Notes: a model not told the origin generated them from the letters alone. 64,000 nucleotides of DNA from Pelobates cultripes (GCA_933207985.1 OW240915.1:264843379-264907378), one strand, 5' to 3'; positions 22,789 through 33,352 are shown, numbered from the stretch's first letter. Numbers and translations: made by a program.

Positions 22789-23249
22789 TGTGATAGAATT
22801 TATCTTGATTCCAAGGCTCAAGCTTATAGGTGTCATATAATGATATCCTATATTAAAATTGGCTAACTTGGACTCAGGAAATGCTTGATGCTTAAACAAC
22901 ACTTAAGACCATATATGTCTAAGTTCCGAGAGCAGAGAGCCCCCACCTAAGATGTCTCTGCTCTAATCATTTTTGTTCTCTCTTACCTTGAAAACTTATT
23001 TGTTATGTGTACATGACACTCATCCCAATGTCTTATCTGTACTCCCTTCCTATTACTGTTCTAAGAGTATTTGCACGTAAGCACTTACTTTTTAATGTAT
23101 AAAACCCAGCTGATAAATAAAACGTCAGAGGCTTATTTTGAATACCAACAGGTGTCTGGTTCCTAATTCTCGCTTCTCCAAGTGCACTTGTAACAACAAT
23201 TTGGGCTTCCTCTGAATATAACAAAGATCAACATTTCTGATCCACAACA
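22789..23249 (+). repeat. ERV-A 3' LTR
   Basis: TGTGATAGAATTTATC to GATCCACAACA, 461 bp, AATAAA at 23116-23121. About seven differences from the 5' LTR counted by eye, several of them transitions. Confidence 0.95.
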
Positions 23250-23777
23250 GTATCGTATCCTTCGGCCGGACTATCTGATTCCAGATCCGAGGGATCTTCT
23301 GAATCCAGAAAGGTTTCCTCCTCAATATTGCTGAGATCCGACTCAGAATCTAGTTGGGCTTTTGCCCTTTTCCATAATCTAGCCGATTTTTGCCCGGCTA
23401 GTGGCTCTTTTGCGCGGTGGTGGAATAGACGCGTCATCTGTGACAGGTGCATAACTGTCCATCTGAGATATTGAGGAGTGTTTTGTTTTGGCCAAGGCCT
23501 TGCGACCAGCCTGAGTCGTGGTCGGTGAAGCCTGGGTAATGGCCGGTTGCGCCGATTTCTGAGCCTGAATAAAGGCATGTGTCAGTGTTTGTGACAGTGA
23601 GTCAGACATTAGCCCCATGGCTGAGGTAAAGGCTTTAGTCATAGCCTGTGACATAGTTTTGTCAAATAGAGTCTGCATATCAGCAGAGGTATCAAACTCA
23701 GCTGAAGGCGTTATTGAATCCCCTTGAGTGGAGACATAAGACCCAGATGGGTTTTGATTATCTTTGTCATTAGGCAT
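23250..23777 (-). pseudogene. DIRS gag-like ORF, N-terminal part
   Basis: Minus-strand ORF from ATG at 23777, starting MPNDKDNQNPSGSYVST, Ser/Thr/Gln-rich with repeated AMTKAFTSAMG-like helical text, then a basic patch (PPPRKRATSRAK). A frame change near 23400-23500 leads into an acidic segment (SESDLSNIEEETFLDSEDP). It joins 16498-15964 once ERV-A is discounted. Confidence 0.6.
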
Positions 23778-23893
23778 AATGATATGCTATGAAAACTGAC
23801 AGGTATAGCAAAGAAAAAGTTAAATTGTTAAACCTAGAGGAATGAAACAACCTAGAGAAGGGGGAACAGACAAGTACTCACAGTATAAGAATA

Positions 23894-24339
23894 CAATTAA
23901 AACTTTGTTTATGCATCCCTAGTCACACCTCCCTGCATGTGACATACACAATATTCCTAAGCACTTCATGTAAATAGTCATCTAATGTTTAAACTTTAAC
24001 ACCATTATTGCAAATTCTGTTTAATTTACAATTTCTTATCACTCACTCTGCTAATAGCTTGCTAGACCCCACAGGGGCCTCCTGTATGTAAATAAAGTTC
24101 AATTTACAGAGCAGGAGATACAAATATTTAAAGTAAGTTACATCAGATTGTAAGTGAAACCTTTTTTTTTCCATGCAGGCTATGCCGGGGGAGGTGTGAC
24201 TAGGGCTGCATAAACAGAAACTAAAGTGATTTAACTCCTAAATGGCAGTGAATTGAGCAGTGAAACTTCAGAGGCATGATCTATTTTACATTAAAAACTG
24301 CTCCATTAAGTTTTTTTGGTGACTATAGTGCCCCTTTAA
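23894..24339. mobile_element. T2-type MITE, 5' part missing
   Basis: Shares ACTTTGTTTATGCATCCCTA through CTGCTCCATTAAG with the copies at 1319 and 6266, and ends GACTATAGTGCCCCTTTAA with TTAA at 24336-24339. It provides the uninterrupted version (TTAA at 24231-24234) of the site occupied by another MITE at 6711-7112. Its left end is truncated at the DIRS junction. Confidence 0.75.
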
Positions 24340-24394
24340 ACCAAGTAGTCTAAAAGGAAAACTCCTCTAAGTCAACTATGTAGTGTAATAACTG

Positions 24395-24590
24395 CTTGAT
24401 CCAAGGATAAATCTGACTGCCATTCTAGGGTCAAGAAGGAATTTTTTTTCCTAGCTTGTTGCAAAATTGTGCTTCAAACTGGTTTTTTTTGCCTTCTTTT
24501 GGATCAACAGCAAAAAACAAATGTGAGGAAGGCTGAACTTGATGCACACAAGCCTCTTTTCAGCTATGTAACTATATTTTTGCCTGAAAC
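24395..24590 (+). mobile_element. CR1-type LINE 3' UTR fragment
   Basis: GATAAATCTGACTGCCATTC, then AAGAAGGAATTTTTTTTCC, TTTGCCTTCTTTTGGATC, CTGAACTTGATGCACACAAG and AGCTATGTAACTAT follow the order of the well-known 3' UTR of vertebrate CR1/L3-group LINEs. No coding part remains. Confidence 0.65.
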
Positions 24591-24994
24591 TCAAAATTCC
24601 CTTTGAATTAAGTTTGAATTGCCAACAATTCACACTTTAGTGAATAAGAATGTGAGTAAATCTTGTTTACACACAGTAACATAGATAAGATAATGTTATC
24701 AATAACATAAGGAATATCAGTAAATATTTTATGGAAACTGTGGTCCTGTTAATGATTTACTACTGATATAGGCCTGCTTTATGGATTGCTTATAGAGCTT
24801 ACATCAAAACCATTTCTGTGTTTTAATGTGCAACAGTCACAGGGAAATGTTAATGAGTACCAATAGTTTAATATATGTTAGTCAACTATGGCTGAGAACT
24901 CACAAATTATTTATTTATTATGAACCTCCTAGGGGAATTCCGAGGATAATAAAAAGCTAACAAGGGAAGCCCTCTCTAAGTCAGGGATATGTAC
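24591..24994. other. No feature recognised
   Basis: AT-rich, apparently unique sequence between the CR1 tail and the hAT target site. Confidence 0.4.
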
Positions 24995-25329
24995 ATGACA
25001 GGCAGGGCCAGACTGGGAAAAAAATTCGGGCCGGGCATTTTTTTATCACAGCGGCCCACTAAGAAGGGGGCGGGGCAGAGAGGTAGTGTTTTGTCATCAC
25101 TCATGACAAACACGCCCCCTCTGAAAGTGAGCATGTTGGTTCAATGCTCTTCCAGGGCAGACCATGCACAGAGCTCTGCTGAAGAGCTCTAGCATGAGAA
25201 AAAAGCCCTGTATTTGTTCTGCGCAGTGCAAGCAAATTTAATAACATGCTTGCACTGTGTTTCCTTGCAACTTGTCTCTGGTGTCTCTATAAATGGATAC
25301 CAGGAGACAAAAGGGCCAGGAAAGAGTAT

Positions 25330-26480
25330 TGTGCATGTGTTTGGAGCCTGCTTGGGGTATTGCGTGTGTGCAGAGTGAGCTGGTCGTGGTGTGGTATTGT
25401 GTAATAAGGTCGGTTTTAGTCGTGTTGTGTTTGTGGTGTAATGTAATGCATATGTGGCTAGGGGCTTTAGAGAATGTGTGTTTAGGGGATGTAGCAAGTG
25501 TGTGTATACAGGCTATAGTGTGTGTGTGTAGGTGATGTAGTGTTTGTAGAGAGTGTGTGTTCAGGGAATGTAGTATGTGTTTGCTTACAAGGAATCTAGT
25601 GTGCGTATAGGGGATCCAGAGTGTGTGTGTGTTTGAAGGACCCAGAATATGTATAGGAGATCTAGTGAGCGTGCGTATATAATGGATTCAGAGTGTATAT
25701 AGGGATCTAGTGTGTGTATGTGTGTAGATGATCCAGAGTTGGGTAGAGGATCTAGTGTGTGTCTGGAATGAAACGTGTTTAGGGGTGCTGTGTGTGTGAG
25801 GGGTGCTGTGTGTATATTTATATGTGTATATATATTATATAAATATGTTTGGAAGTATTGTGTATGTGTGTGATGCAGTGTATCGGGGGGTTGTGTGTGT
25901 ATGTGAGGGGTGCAGTATGTGTGTGTGATGGATCCTGTGTATGAGGTGTGGATGCTGTGTGAGGGTGCTGTATGTGTGGGTGCTGTATGTGATTGATTTG
26001 TGTGAGGGTACTGTGTGTGTGGGTGCTGTGTATGATGTGTGTGAGAGTGTTGTGAGTGCTGAGTGTGAGTGCTGAGTGTTATGTGTTTGAGAGTGATGTG
26101 TGAGAGTGCTGAGTGCTGTGTGTGAGAGTGTTGTGTGTGATAGTGCTGTGTATGTGTGTGAGAGTGCTGTGTGTGTTAGAGTGCTGTGTGTGTTGTGTGT
26201 GAGAGTGCAGAGTGTGATGTGTGTGAGAGTGCTGTGTATGATGTGTGTGAGAGTGCTGTGTATGATGTGTGTGAGAGTGATGTGTATGATGTGTGTGAGA
26301 GTGCAGAGTGTGATGTGTGTGAGAGTGCTGTGTATGATGTGTGTGAGAGTGCTGTGATGTGTGTGAGAGTGCTGTGTATGATGTGTGTGAGAGTGCTGTG
26401 TATGTGTGTGTGAGAGTGAGTGCTGTGTGTGAGAGTGCTGAGTGTGTGTGAGAGTAAAAATGTGTGTGTGGGGGTAAAAA
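25330..26480 (+). repeat. TGTGTGAGAGTGC-type minisatellite
   Basis: Evolves from loose GTGTGTGTA units on the left to a regular TGTGTGAGAGTGCTGTGTAT array at 26100-26420. It produces long spurious frames on both strands. Confidence 0.9.
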
Positions 26481-26649
26481 AAAAAAAAAACTATGGGGGG
26501 GTAAATAAATAAATAAAAAAAAAAAACTAAGTAGGCATTAAATCCCCCCCTCCCTCTTACCTTTAGCCTGGGAGGGGGGGACAGGCACATGGTAGCTGGG
26601 AGGAGGGGGACCGGCACGGTGACATCATCCCTAGTGGTCCAGTGGTGCG

Positions 26650-26765
26650 TGAACTCTAGCCTGAGGGCTAGAGTTCACTCTCGCGAGATCCGGTCGTTGC
26701 CATGGCAACGCGCCGGATCTCGCGAGAGGAACCCGGCGGAGCCGCAAGATAGAGCTCCGCCGGGT
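26650..26765. repeat. Three consecutive GC-rich hairpins
   Basis: Inverted repeats: GAACTCTAGCCT...GGGCTAGAGTTC at 26650-26676; TCTCGCGAGATCCGG...CCGGATCTCGCGAGA at about 26678-26727 around TTGCCATGGCAA; ACCCGGCGGAGC...GCTCCGCCGGGT at about 26730-26766. Confidence 0.85.
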
Positions 26766-27087
26766 CATCTCCCTCCCCAGCCGCAGGTCTATTTAAATGG
26801 GCCGGTGAGGGAGCGCTTTGATCTCCCCACCGGCCCTCCATGGAATACAGCGGGGCCGGCGCTCGGATAGTGCCGGCCCTGCATAGACCGGCAGGGGAGA
26901 TCCTGTGACCTCCCCTGCCGGCCTCGGCCCATGGCCACCGCGGCCCACCGGGCATTTGCCCGGTGTGCCCGATGGCCAGTCCGGGCCTGATGACAGGTGT
27001 GCTAACAGGAGCTATCTAGCTGTTGTAAAACTATAGTCTGGCAAAGCATAATCTGACTTTCAAAAGCAGCTGGGAATCTGTGTTTAA

Positions 27088-27570
27088 AGGGACTCTCCAG
27101 TGCCAGGAAAACATATCCGTGGAACCTGCAGTGCCCCTCTCCCTCCCACCCCCCATCCCATGTTGCTGAAGGTTAAAACCCCTTGAGTGACTTACCTGAA
27201 TCCAGCGCCGATGTCACTCTGTGCTGGGTCAGGCTCCGACCACGCTCCGGGTGATGTCGGCGGGGGATACCTAATGCACATGCGTGGCAATGACCGTGCG
27301 CGCACATTAGACCTCCCCATAGGAAAGCATTATTCAATGCTTTTCTATGGGGATTCCAGCGACTCTGGAGGTCCTCATGCATAGCGTGAGGACGTCCAGC
27401 GTAATTTAAAACACTAGAGGAAGTCCACTAGAGGAGGACTTAACCCTGCAAGGTAATTATTGCAGTATATAAAAACTGCAATAATTACACTTGCAGGGTT
27501 AAGGGTGATGGGAGTTGGCACCCAGACAACTCCAATGGGCAGAAGTGATCTGGGTGCCTGGAGTGTCCCT
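27088..27570. mobile_element. TTAA-flanked MITE, 483 bp, with internal hairpin
   Basis: Ends AGGGACTCTCCAGTGCC and GGTGCCTGGAGTGTCCCT, flanked by TTAA at 27084-27087 and 27571-27574. A near-perfect hairpin at 27443-27503 (TAACCCTGCA, AATTATTGCAGT, ACTGCAATAATTAC, TGCAGGGTTA) sits near the right end. The CTTTTCTATGGGGA block recurs in other MITEs here. Confidence 0.85.
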
Positions 27571-27574
27571 TTAA

Positions 27575-28156
27575 GATACTAAAATCAATGGTGCTCAAAG
27601 AAATGTCAGTGCAATGTGTGTATTCTTGCTTACGATTCAAATTTCCAAAAAACTGCTTAGTTCTAAAAATGTAATATTGCAAATATCAGAATTTCACTAA
27701 CAAACAAAGAGTGGATTTGGTACCTTTCAGGCTCAGGGAGGATCAGCCCCTTGTGTGCTTTGGATCCAAAGTGTTCCTTACCACCAGCCTGCCTTGATCT
27801 TTAACAGCTTTATTTAGATTTACTGTAAGTTAAAATCGCACAGAATGCCTTATTCTATTTTGCTTCCCATATGGATAAAGAGTCTATAGCCACTTTAGCT
27901 GTCCTTAAAATCGCTTTCTTAAACCAGCCGCTGTGCTTCAAAGTTTTTGTTTCGGGGTAGTGTTCCACTGGCGTATGGAGCAACGTGTTTTGCTCCACCT
28001 GCCAGGTCTTCCTCAGTTGTGTATGGAGTCCTATGCTCTATATATGCCAACAATCACATGGGTCCAATTTGGAGGGTTGATCTCTAAATCCCAAAATTAA
28101 AACGTTAAATAAAAAATATTAAAAAGTAATAATGAAAAATCATAAAAAAGAAAGAT
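27575..28156. other. No gene; possible dispersed repeat
   Basis: 27950-28050 (TGTTCCACTGGCGTATGGAG, CAACGTGTTTTGCTCCACC) is typical of a dispersed frog repeat with primer-like symmetry, but I see no clear ends. Confidence 0.35.
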
Positions 28157-29530
28157 TTAAAGTGGCACTGTCATGGCCGAATCCTGTTTTTTTTAACCCC
28201 CCTCCTCGACTCCACTACATCCAATTGTCCTCCTAGTCACCCTAAAATGCCCCTAAGCTCCCCATATTACCTAGGTTTTATTCTTTATGTTCTGCCCGGA
28301 CCTAGGTCCTGGGTGCCGCCATCGTTGTGTGAGTAGATGAAGTCCCTGTGGGACAAGTCATTTGCCCACACTAGATAGCGCTGTGAAATTCCCTTGCATG
28401 CCCAGTTAAACACTTGGCATCTGAACGGGAATTTCATCTATTCATTCATCAGAAAGACGAATTAATGAATAGAAATGTCAAACAAACAAACACGGAATAT
28501 CGGTGTTTGTTTGTTTGTGCGTTCAGTTTATTACAAAGAGGGAGCTACCGGCTCGCAGCTCCCTCCTTGTAAAATGTAAAAATAGAAGTGGCAGGGATCA
28601 GTGCTCCTGCCACTTCCTAAGCCCCCCATGTCCTCCCTCAGTCTATGGGGGTCAATATGACCCCCATAATAGCATAAGGGAGATTGAATTGAATTGAGTA
28701 GGGGCATGTCTACTAAACAGTGAGTAACCTGTGGCTCCTCACTGTTGTAAAAATAACCCCCCCTTCCAACAAATGGCCCCATGGTGGGGCATCTATTAAC
28801 TAACTATGTTCTCCCCCGATCCCCCACCTGTGGCCTGCAAGTGGGGGCTATTCATCTAAACGGGGGACATAGGGTCCCCCTTTGCCCCCATCAATGAGTG
28901 GTGGTTGGGGGCCCTAAATGAAAATGAGGGAGGGATCTATTGTAATCCCCCCGGCCCCCACCCTTGAGCGGCGGGTGGGGGCCCTAAATGAAAATGGGGT
29001 GGGGGAACCTACTTATTCATTTGATAAGTTCGACGGGTGTTATGTTTTTTTTATTTGGCCTTTTTTGGAGCTGAAGAAAGAAGGTTTTAGAAAAAAGAAA
29101 ACTTCTAAAGGTAAGTCTGATTTTTTTTCCAGGTATTTAGTTTTATTGTCTCCACCCTCATTATTTTTATGGTGAGGGGGGTAGGTAGGGATTGATTTAA
29201 TTTTATTTGGGTGGGCTCCAACTAGGAGCTTGGGGTCCCCTAGTCACTAGGAGGTGGGGGGGTGTATTTGTACAATTAGCCCCCACCTGCAGCTCATGGA
29301 TGGGGGCCAGGGGGAGGACAATAGGCCCCCCTTATTGTTATTTAGGGCCCCCACTCGCCGTAAGGGGTAGGGGCTTGGGGGGAGGACAATAGGTTCCCCC
29401 CTTACTGTTATTTAGGCCCCATGCCTGCCGCTCAGGGATTGGGGCTGGGGGGGGGCAATAGGTCCCCCCTTCAGTTTAATAGCCCCCACTCACGCGGATG
29501 GGGGGGGATACTAGGGTTTTTTTTAACAGT
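28157..29530. repeat. TTAA-type MITE start with GC-rich tandem array
   Basis: Begins TTTAAAGTGGCACTGTCATG. 28815-29515 is a diverged array of about 65-70-bp units alternating GGGGGCCC and CCCCCAC blocks with TTATTGTTATTTAGG spacers, at least four units at 29270-29500. Short TGAGCAGCC/CAGTGAG segments recur at 28719 and 29528. No right TTAA end recognised. Confidence 0.55.
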
Positions 29531-29547
29531 GAGCAGCCACCAACTAG

Positions 29548-29792
29548 AAAGGATGCTTGTCTGGATCTGGTTATAATAAAAATGTTGATCTTTCCTGAAA
29601 AACATTCAGGTAGGGGAGCACTTGGAAATTAATGATCACTATATGGTCTCTCTTGAAATAAACTCAAAATTGCAAATGCACATGGGGTATATTAAAACAC
29701 ATAATTTTAAAAAGGCCAAGCAGCTTTACAGCTCATTGCAGGTCTGCCTTTTGAATCAAGAAATGCCTTTTTGGTTGGATCAGTCTGTTATG
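29548..29792 (+). pseudogene. Decayed LINE endonuclease (SDHxxV-type) fragment
   Basis: Reading in two frames gives DACLDLVII and then NIQVGEHLEINDHYMVSLEI, the conserved end of the apurinic endonuclease domain of CR1/L2/RTE-group LINEs (usually SDHxxV). Downstream the frame stays open to about 29792. Frameshifts and one changed residue (NDH for SDH) mark it as dead. The clade cannot be settled. Confidence 0.6.
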
Positions 29793-31015
29793 TGAATGGT
29801 TTAGGTTCTCTTTGTAATGGCACGAGATGATCTAATACTATTTTGAGAAATGATCAGGGACTCACCGAAGGACAAACTATTTGAGCTGTTGTCCATTTCC
29901 TCTTGAAACCTGTTTTTTGTTGTGTTTTTTTTGTTGCTCATACTAAGTAATATACTTGTGATTTAGAAAAGGCTGTTTTAGTTAAATTTATTGCTTTCTT
30001 CTGCACAAATTAGCAATACTTTCATAAACTATTCTTTATTCTCAAGATATTTTATTTTGTGCCATATCTTTTGTCTCTTTTAGTCCACAACTTGGTTCAC
30101 TGGGCAGAGATAGTGAACGAACAAAGTTTTAGTAGAAAGGAGAGAAGGTGGGACCTACGCCAGGAGTCAATCTTGGCAATTTGATAATACATTGATTGAA
30201 ACTTAATCTCAGAGCATGCCAAAATGCATAAAAATATGTCACTAAATTTACTCAGACCCACAAATATACTGATGCCTGATGCAGAACCGTTGTCAGTTGG
30301 TCGGTGTACTGTCTTAGTTAGATGGTAACTAAAAGCACCCTACTGGGTTTCTATAGTTAACATCAGTGCCAAGTCCAGCAGGACAATACACATTTTAGGC
30401 ATCTAGTTTGTCATCCCAAATTTAAAAAAAATCATCCTGGAGACACACAAAAAAATTTCAACACAGTTGAAGATTCCAGGGTAATTCCACCCATACTCAA
30501 ATATTTCAACAGTGATCTGTACACAGGCAGCCCTGCCGGGTGCATGCTTTCATGACATGTATGTGCCTTTGGGTGACACCCTCCTTTCATGATTATACAT
30601 TCAACACCACTAGCACAACCTCTTGCTAAACTTGTCATCATCGCTTCTGTGTCAGACTAATACTTGTTGAAGTTAGAAATTAGAGGATAATGATGCAAGG
30701 ATTCAAAGTGTGAATGCTATACTTAGTGATAAAATAACAACCACAATGTTATAGTCATTGTATATCTCAATGAAAGGCTCTTCAAACCGTGCAGGCATAT
30801 AAAAGCTCTATAAATATATTCCACTTTAAATACCACTGCCATGCAATTGACTAAAGGGCATCCAAAAGCAAAAACATACTAGAACAATATTGCTTTTATT
30901 GATATAATTTACAGATATAAAGTTGTAGTGATTTACACACCAAGTTAACCATTTAAGGTTAAAATAGATTTAAGGTTAAAATAGATTTTAGGTTAAAATA
31001 GTTGGAACCCCACAC
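29793..31015. other. No supported feature
   Basis: Mostly AT-rich. The minus-strand frame 30432-30641 (Cys/His-rich) matches nothing I recognise. 30955-31000 is a short triplicated TTAAGGTTAAAATAGATT. Confidence 0.4.
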
Positions 31016-31124
31016 CAGTGGTGTATCCTGGTTTTGTGCTGCCCTAGGCAGGACAAAATTCAGGCACCCCCCCGCGCCACCCCCACCCGCGCAACCGCCA
31101 CCCAACCTTCCCCCACCTTCTAAA

Positions 31125-31770
31125 TACACACACACACACATTCACTGACAGATACGCATTCACTAGCTAACAGAAACACACACTCACTAACAGACACACA
31201 CTCACACACACACTCACTAACAGACACACACACTCACAGGCAAACACACACACACACACACTAACAGGCAAACACACTAACAACAGGCAAACACACACAC
31301 TAACAGACATCCTCACTAACAGACATCCACACTAACACTAACATACATACACTAACATTAACATACACACTAACACTAACAGACACACACTAACACTAAC
31401 AGACACACACACACTAACATACACACACTAACAGACATCCACACTAACAGACATCCACACTAACAGACATCCACACTAACAGACACACACACACTAACAC
31501 TAACATACATACACTAACATTAACATACACACTAACACTAACAGACACACACACTAACACTAACATACACACACTAACATACACACTAACAGACACAAAC
31601 ACTAACATACACACTAACATACACACTAACATACACACACTAACAGACATCCACACACACACACACACACTAACATACACATACACACACACTAACATAC
31701 ATACACACACTAACACTAACATACATACACACACTAACATACACACTAACAGACTTCCACACACACACTA
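31125..31770 (-). repeat. ACACACTAACAGACAT-type minisatellite
   Basis: A 640-bp array of ACACACTAACA/ACAGACAT units of variable length within the hAT-like element. It yields a spurious Val/Cys-rich frame on the minus strand. Confidence 0.9.
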
Positions 31771-31860
31771 GTGTTTTTTTTTTGTTTTTTTATTTAACCC
31801 CCCCCTAGCCTCCTTACCTTTGGTAATGCTGGGGTGGGTTCTTCCTCTCCCTGGGGTCCA

Positions 31861-32087
31861 GTGGCTGCAGCGCTGGGCGGGCGGGCGGACGGCCGGCGAG
31901 GGAGCTCTTCCCCTGAGCGCTCTGCTCAGCTCCATCGCGCGCCGCCAGCATAGTAAGGCTGGGAGACGGAATATGACGTCATCTTCGGTCTCCCGGCCTC
32001 ACTCTGCTGGCGGCGCGCGAGGGAGCTGAGCAGAGCGCTCAGGGGAAGAGCTCCCTCGCCGCCCGCCCGCCCAGCGCTGCAGCCACT
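31861..32087. repeat. About 227-bp palindrome centred on TGACGTCA
   Basis: The arms (GTGGCTGCAGCGCTGGGCGG at left, its inverse ending GCGCTGCAGCCAC at right; GCTCTTCCCCTGAGCGCTCT and its inverse) pair along almost the entire length. The centre is TGACGTCA at 31974-31981, a perfect CRE/ATF consensus. Confidence 0.85.
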
Positions 32088-32232
32088 GCCGCCCAGCGCC
32101 CAGAATGTCTGTCAGCCGCGAGGCTAACAAGACATTTGCCTTGGGCATTTGGGGGGCGGCGTTTTTTGCCGCCCCCTGAAAAATGCCGCCCAAGGCAAAT
32201 GCCTTGTTTGCCTCGCGGCTAATACGCCCCTG

Positions 32233-33352
32233 GCTGTGTCCCTTTTGCACCTAGTGCTGCAATGTTTAAGGGTCACTATAGGGTCAGGAACACAAACATG
32301 TATTCCTGACCCTATAGTGTTAACACCACCATCTAGCCCCCCTGGGCCCCTCGTGCCTCCATAAATATTGTAAAAATCTTACTGTATTCAAGCCAGAAGC
32401 TGTAAATTTTCATGCTGTTAGACTCAGGATAAACAAGCAGTCTGCTGACATGTGATAGCCTGATCCAATCACAGTGCTTCCCCATAGGATTGGCTGAGAC
32501 TGACAAAGAGGCAGATCAGGGGCAGAGCCAGCACAATTCAAACACAGCCCTGGCCCATCAGAATCAATGAATCTCTATGAGGAAAGTTCAGTGTCTGCAT
32601 GCAGAGGGAGGAGATACTGAATCACAGGATGCTGTGCACAGTGCTGCCCTGGGCTCTGCTGACCTCATTAAGCTGAAGTTGTTCAGGTGACTATAGTGTC
32701 CCTTTAAACATTGCAGTTCTAGAGAACTGCAATGTTTACATTGCAGCTCTAAGTCTGCCCTCAATGGCTCTCTACCAGATAGCCACTGGGGGTCGCTTCC
32801 AGAATCGAAATGGACCTTCGGTCTGTTATCTGACACATGCTCTGCATGAGAACCAGACTTTCCCCATAGGAAAGCACTGATTAATGTATTTTTGATGCTA
32901 TATTGCTGGAATGCAGCATTGTCCCGGCATGTCCCTGCGCCCCTTCTCTCCAGAGATTTAAGTTGATTTTACTCACTTTTTCTCCAACAATGCACCGGTC
33001 TCTCCGTGGCGGATCTCAGCTGGTCCAATGCTTTACCATAGGAATGGCATGCGCAGTAAAATGCCACACTGGGCCAATCAGCATCTCCTCATAGAGATGC
33101 ATTGAATCAATACTTCTCCATGGGGAACTTTTCAGAGCCTCCATGCAGAAGGTGGAGATGCTGAAGGTAGGTGCTGCATACTATGCATCAAGTGCCACTA
33201 GAGGTGTGACTAGGCAGCAATGTAAACACTGTTTACAGTGTTTACAATGCTAATGCAATGTTTACAGTGCTAATGCTGCAGGGGCATGCTATAGACACTA
33301 GAACAACTACAATAAACTATAATGCTCTTTGTGGCTGTAGTATTCCTTTTAA
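32233..33352. mobile_element. MITE (TTTAA target) hosting a second MITE
   Basis: Left part ...GTGCTGCAATG and right part AACATTGCAGTTCTAGAGAA rejoin as a foldback when 32270-32703 is removed. The right half contains CTTTCCCCATAGGAAAGC, GCCACTGGGGGTCGCTTCC and ends at ...GTAGTATTCCTTTTAA (33349). The left limit is set by the preceding hAT-like end. Confidence 0.55.
32270..32703. mobile_element. TTAA-flanked foldback-ended MITE
   Basis: Begins with a foldback (GGTCACTATAGGGTCAGGAA with inverse CCTGACCCTATAGTG within 60 bp) and ends GGTGACTATAGTGTCCCT; TTAA at 32266-32269 and 32704-32707. The same left foldback heads the MITE at 53721. Confidence 0.75.

Larger units (their letters stand above)
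16503..23249 (+). mobile_element. ERV-A: class I endogenous retrovirus with inverted 3' half
   Basis: Two LTRs (16503-16962, 22789-23249) are flanked by the 4-bp duplication GTAT (16499-16502, 23250-23253), inserted in DIRS gag. Plus-strand order: LTR, tRNA-His-like PBS, gag, protease, RT up to 16 codons past YIDD. At about 19995 the sequence switches to the reverse complement of the element's own 3' part. That part, read leftward from about 22698, holds RNase H, integrase, remnant env, polypurine tract and the first 55 nt of an LTR. Normal orientation returns at about 22699. The RT thumb/connection is missing. Single zinc knuckle and CX6CC-type TM point to gamma/epsilon-like class I. The LTRs differ at about seven positions by eye, so the insertion is young. 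Confidence 0.9.
11355..23893 (-). mobile_element. DIRS-type tyrosine-recombinase retrotransposon, nested and dead
   Basis: On the minus strand the order is gag-like ORF (23777 down to 15964, split), RT/RNase H (15938 down to 13314), a WPSQPW-containing segment (13163-12759) and tyrosine recombinase (12829-12008). This is the DIRS order. The 3' end (window left) has the terminal-repeat-like GATTTTATTAACGACACGG at 11366 and a variant TTTTATTAAGACACGGAGGC near 11970, fitting the inverted and internal complementary repeats that replace LTRs in DIRS. The left limit is approximate; ATCATGAC-GTAAA-GTCATGAT (11347-11367) is a perfect inverted repeat at it. No matching right-hand terminal repeat is visible before the MITE at 23894, so the 5' end is missing. 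Two LTR elements sit inside it. Confidence 0.8.
25003..26989. mobile_element. Non-autonomous hAT element, 1987 bp, with 8-bp duplication
   Basis: Ends CAGGGCCAGACTGG and (inverse) CAGGCCCGGACTGG, flanked by perfect ATGACAGG duplications at 24995-25002 and 26990-26997. CAG...CTG ends and an 8-bp duplication are diagnostic of the hAT superfamily. The interior is a long (TG)-based minisatellite (25330-26480) and a CpG-rich segment (26600-26980) with three consecutive hairpins. No transposase is present. Confidence 0.9.
31016..32232. mobile_element. Non-autonomous hAT-like element, about 1.22 kb
   Basis: Ends CAGTGGTGTATCCTGG and (inverse) CAGGGGCGTATTAGC. The interior holds a CACTAACAGACA minisatellite and a giant palindrome. 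No clear 8-bp duplication (CCCCACAC left, GCTGTGTC right), so an end may be altered. No transposase. Confidence 0.65.

Noticed and set aside
25835..26617. 260-residue minus-strand frame rich in His/Thr
   Set aside because: Arises from the TG/CA minisatellite inside the hAT; periodic composition, no domain.
31444..31764. Val/Cys-rich 106-residue frame
   Set aside because: Translation of the ACACACTAACA array.
31125..31770. CRISPR-like array
   Set aside because: Repeats are short, irregular and without unique spacers; eukaryotic minisatellite.
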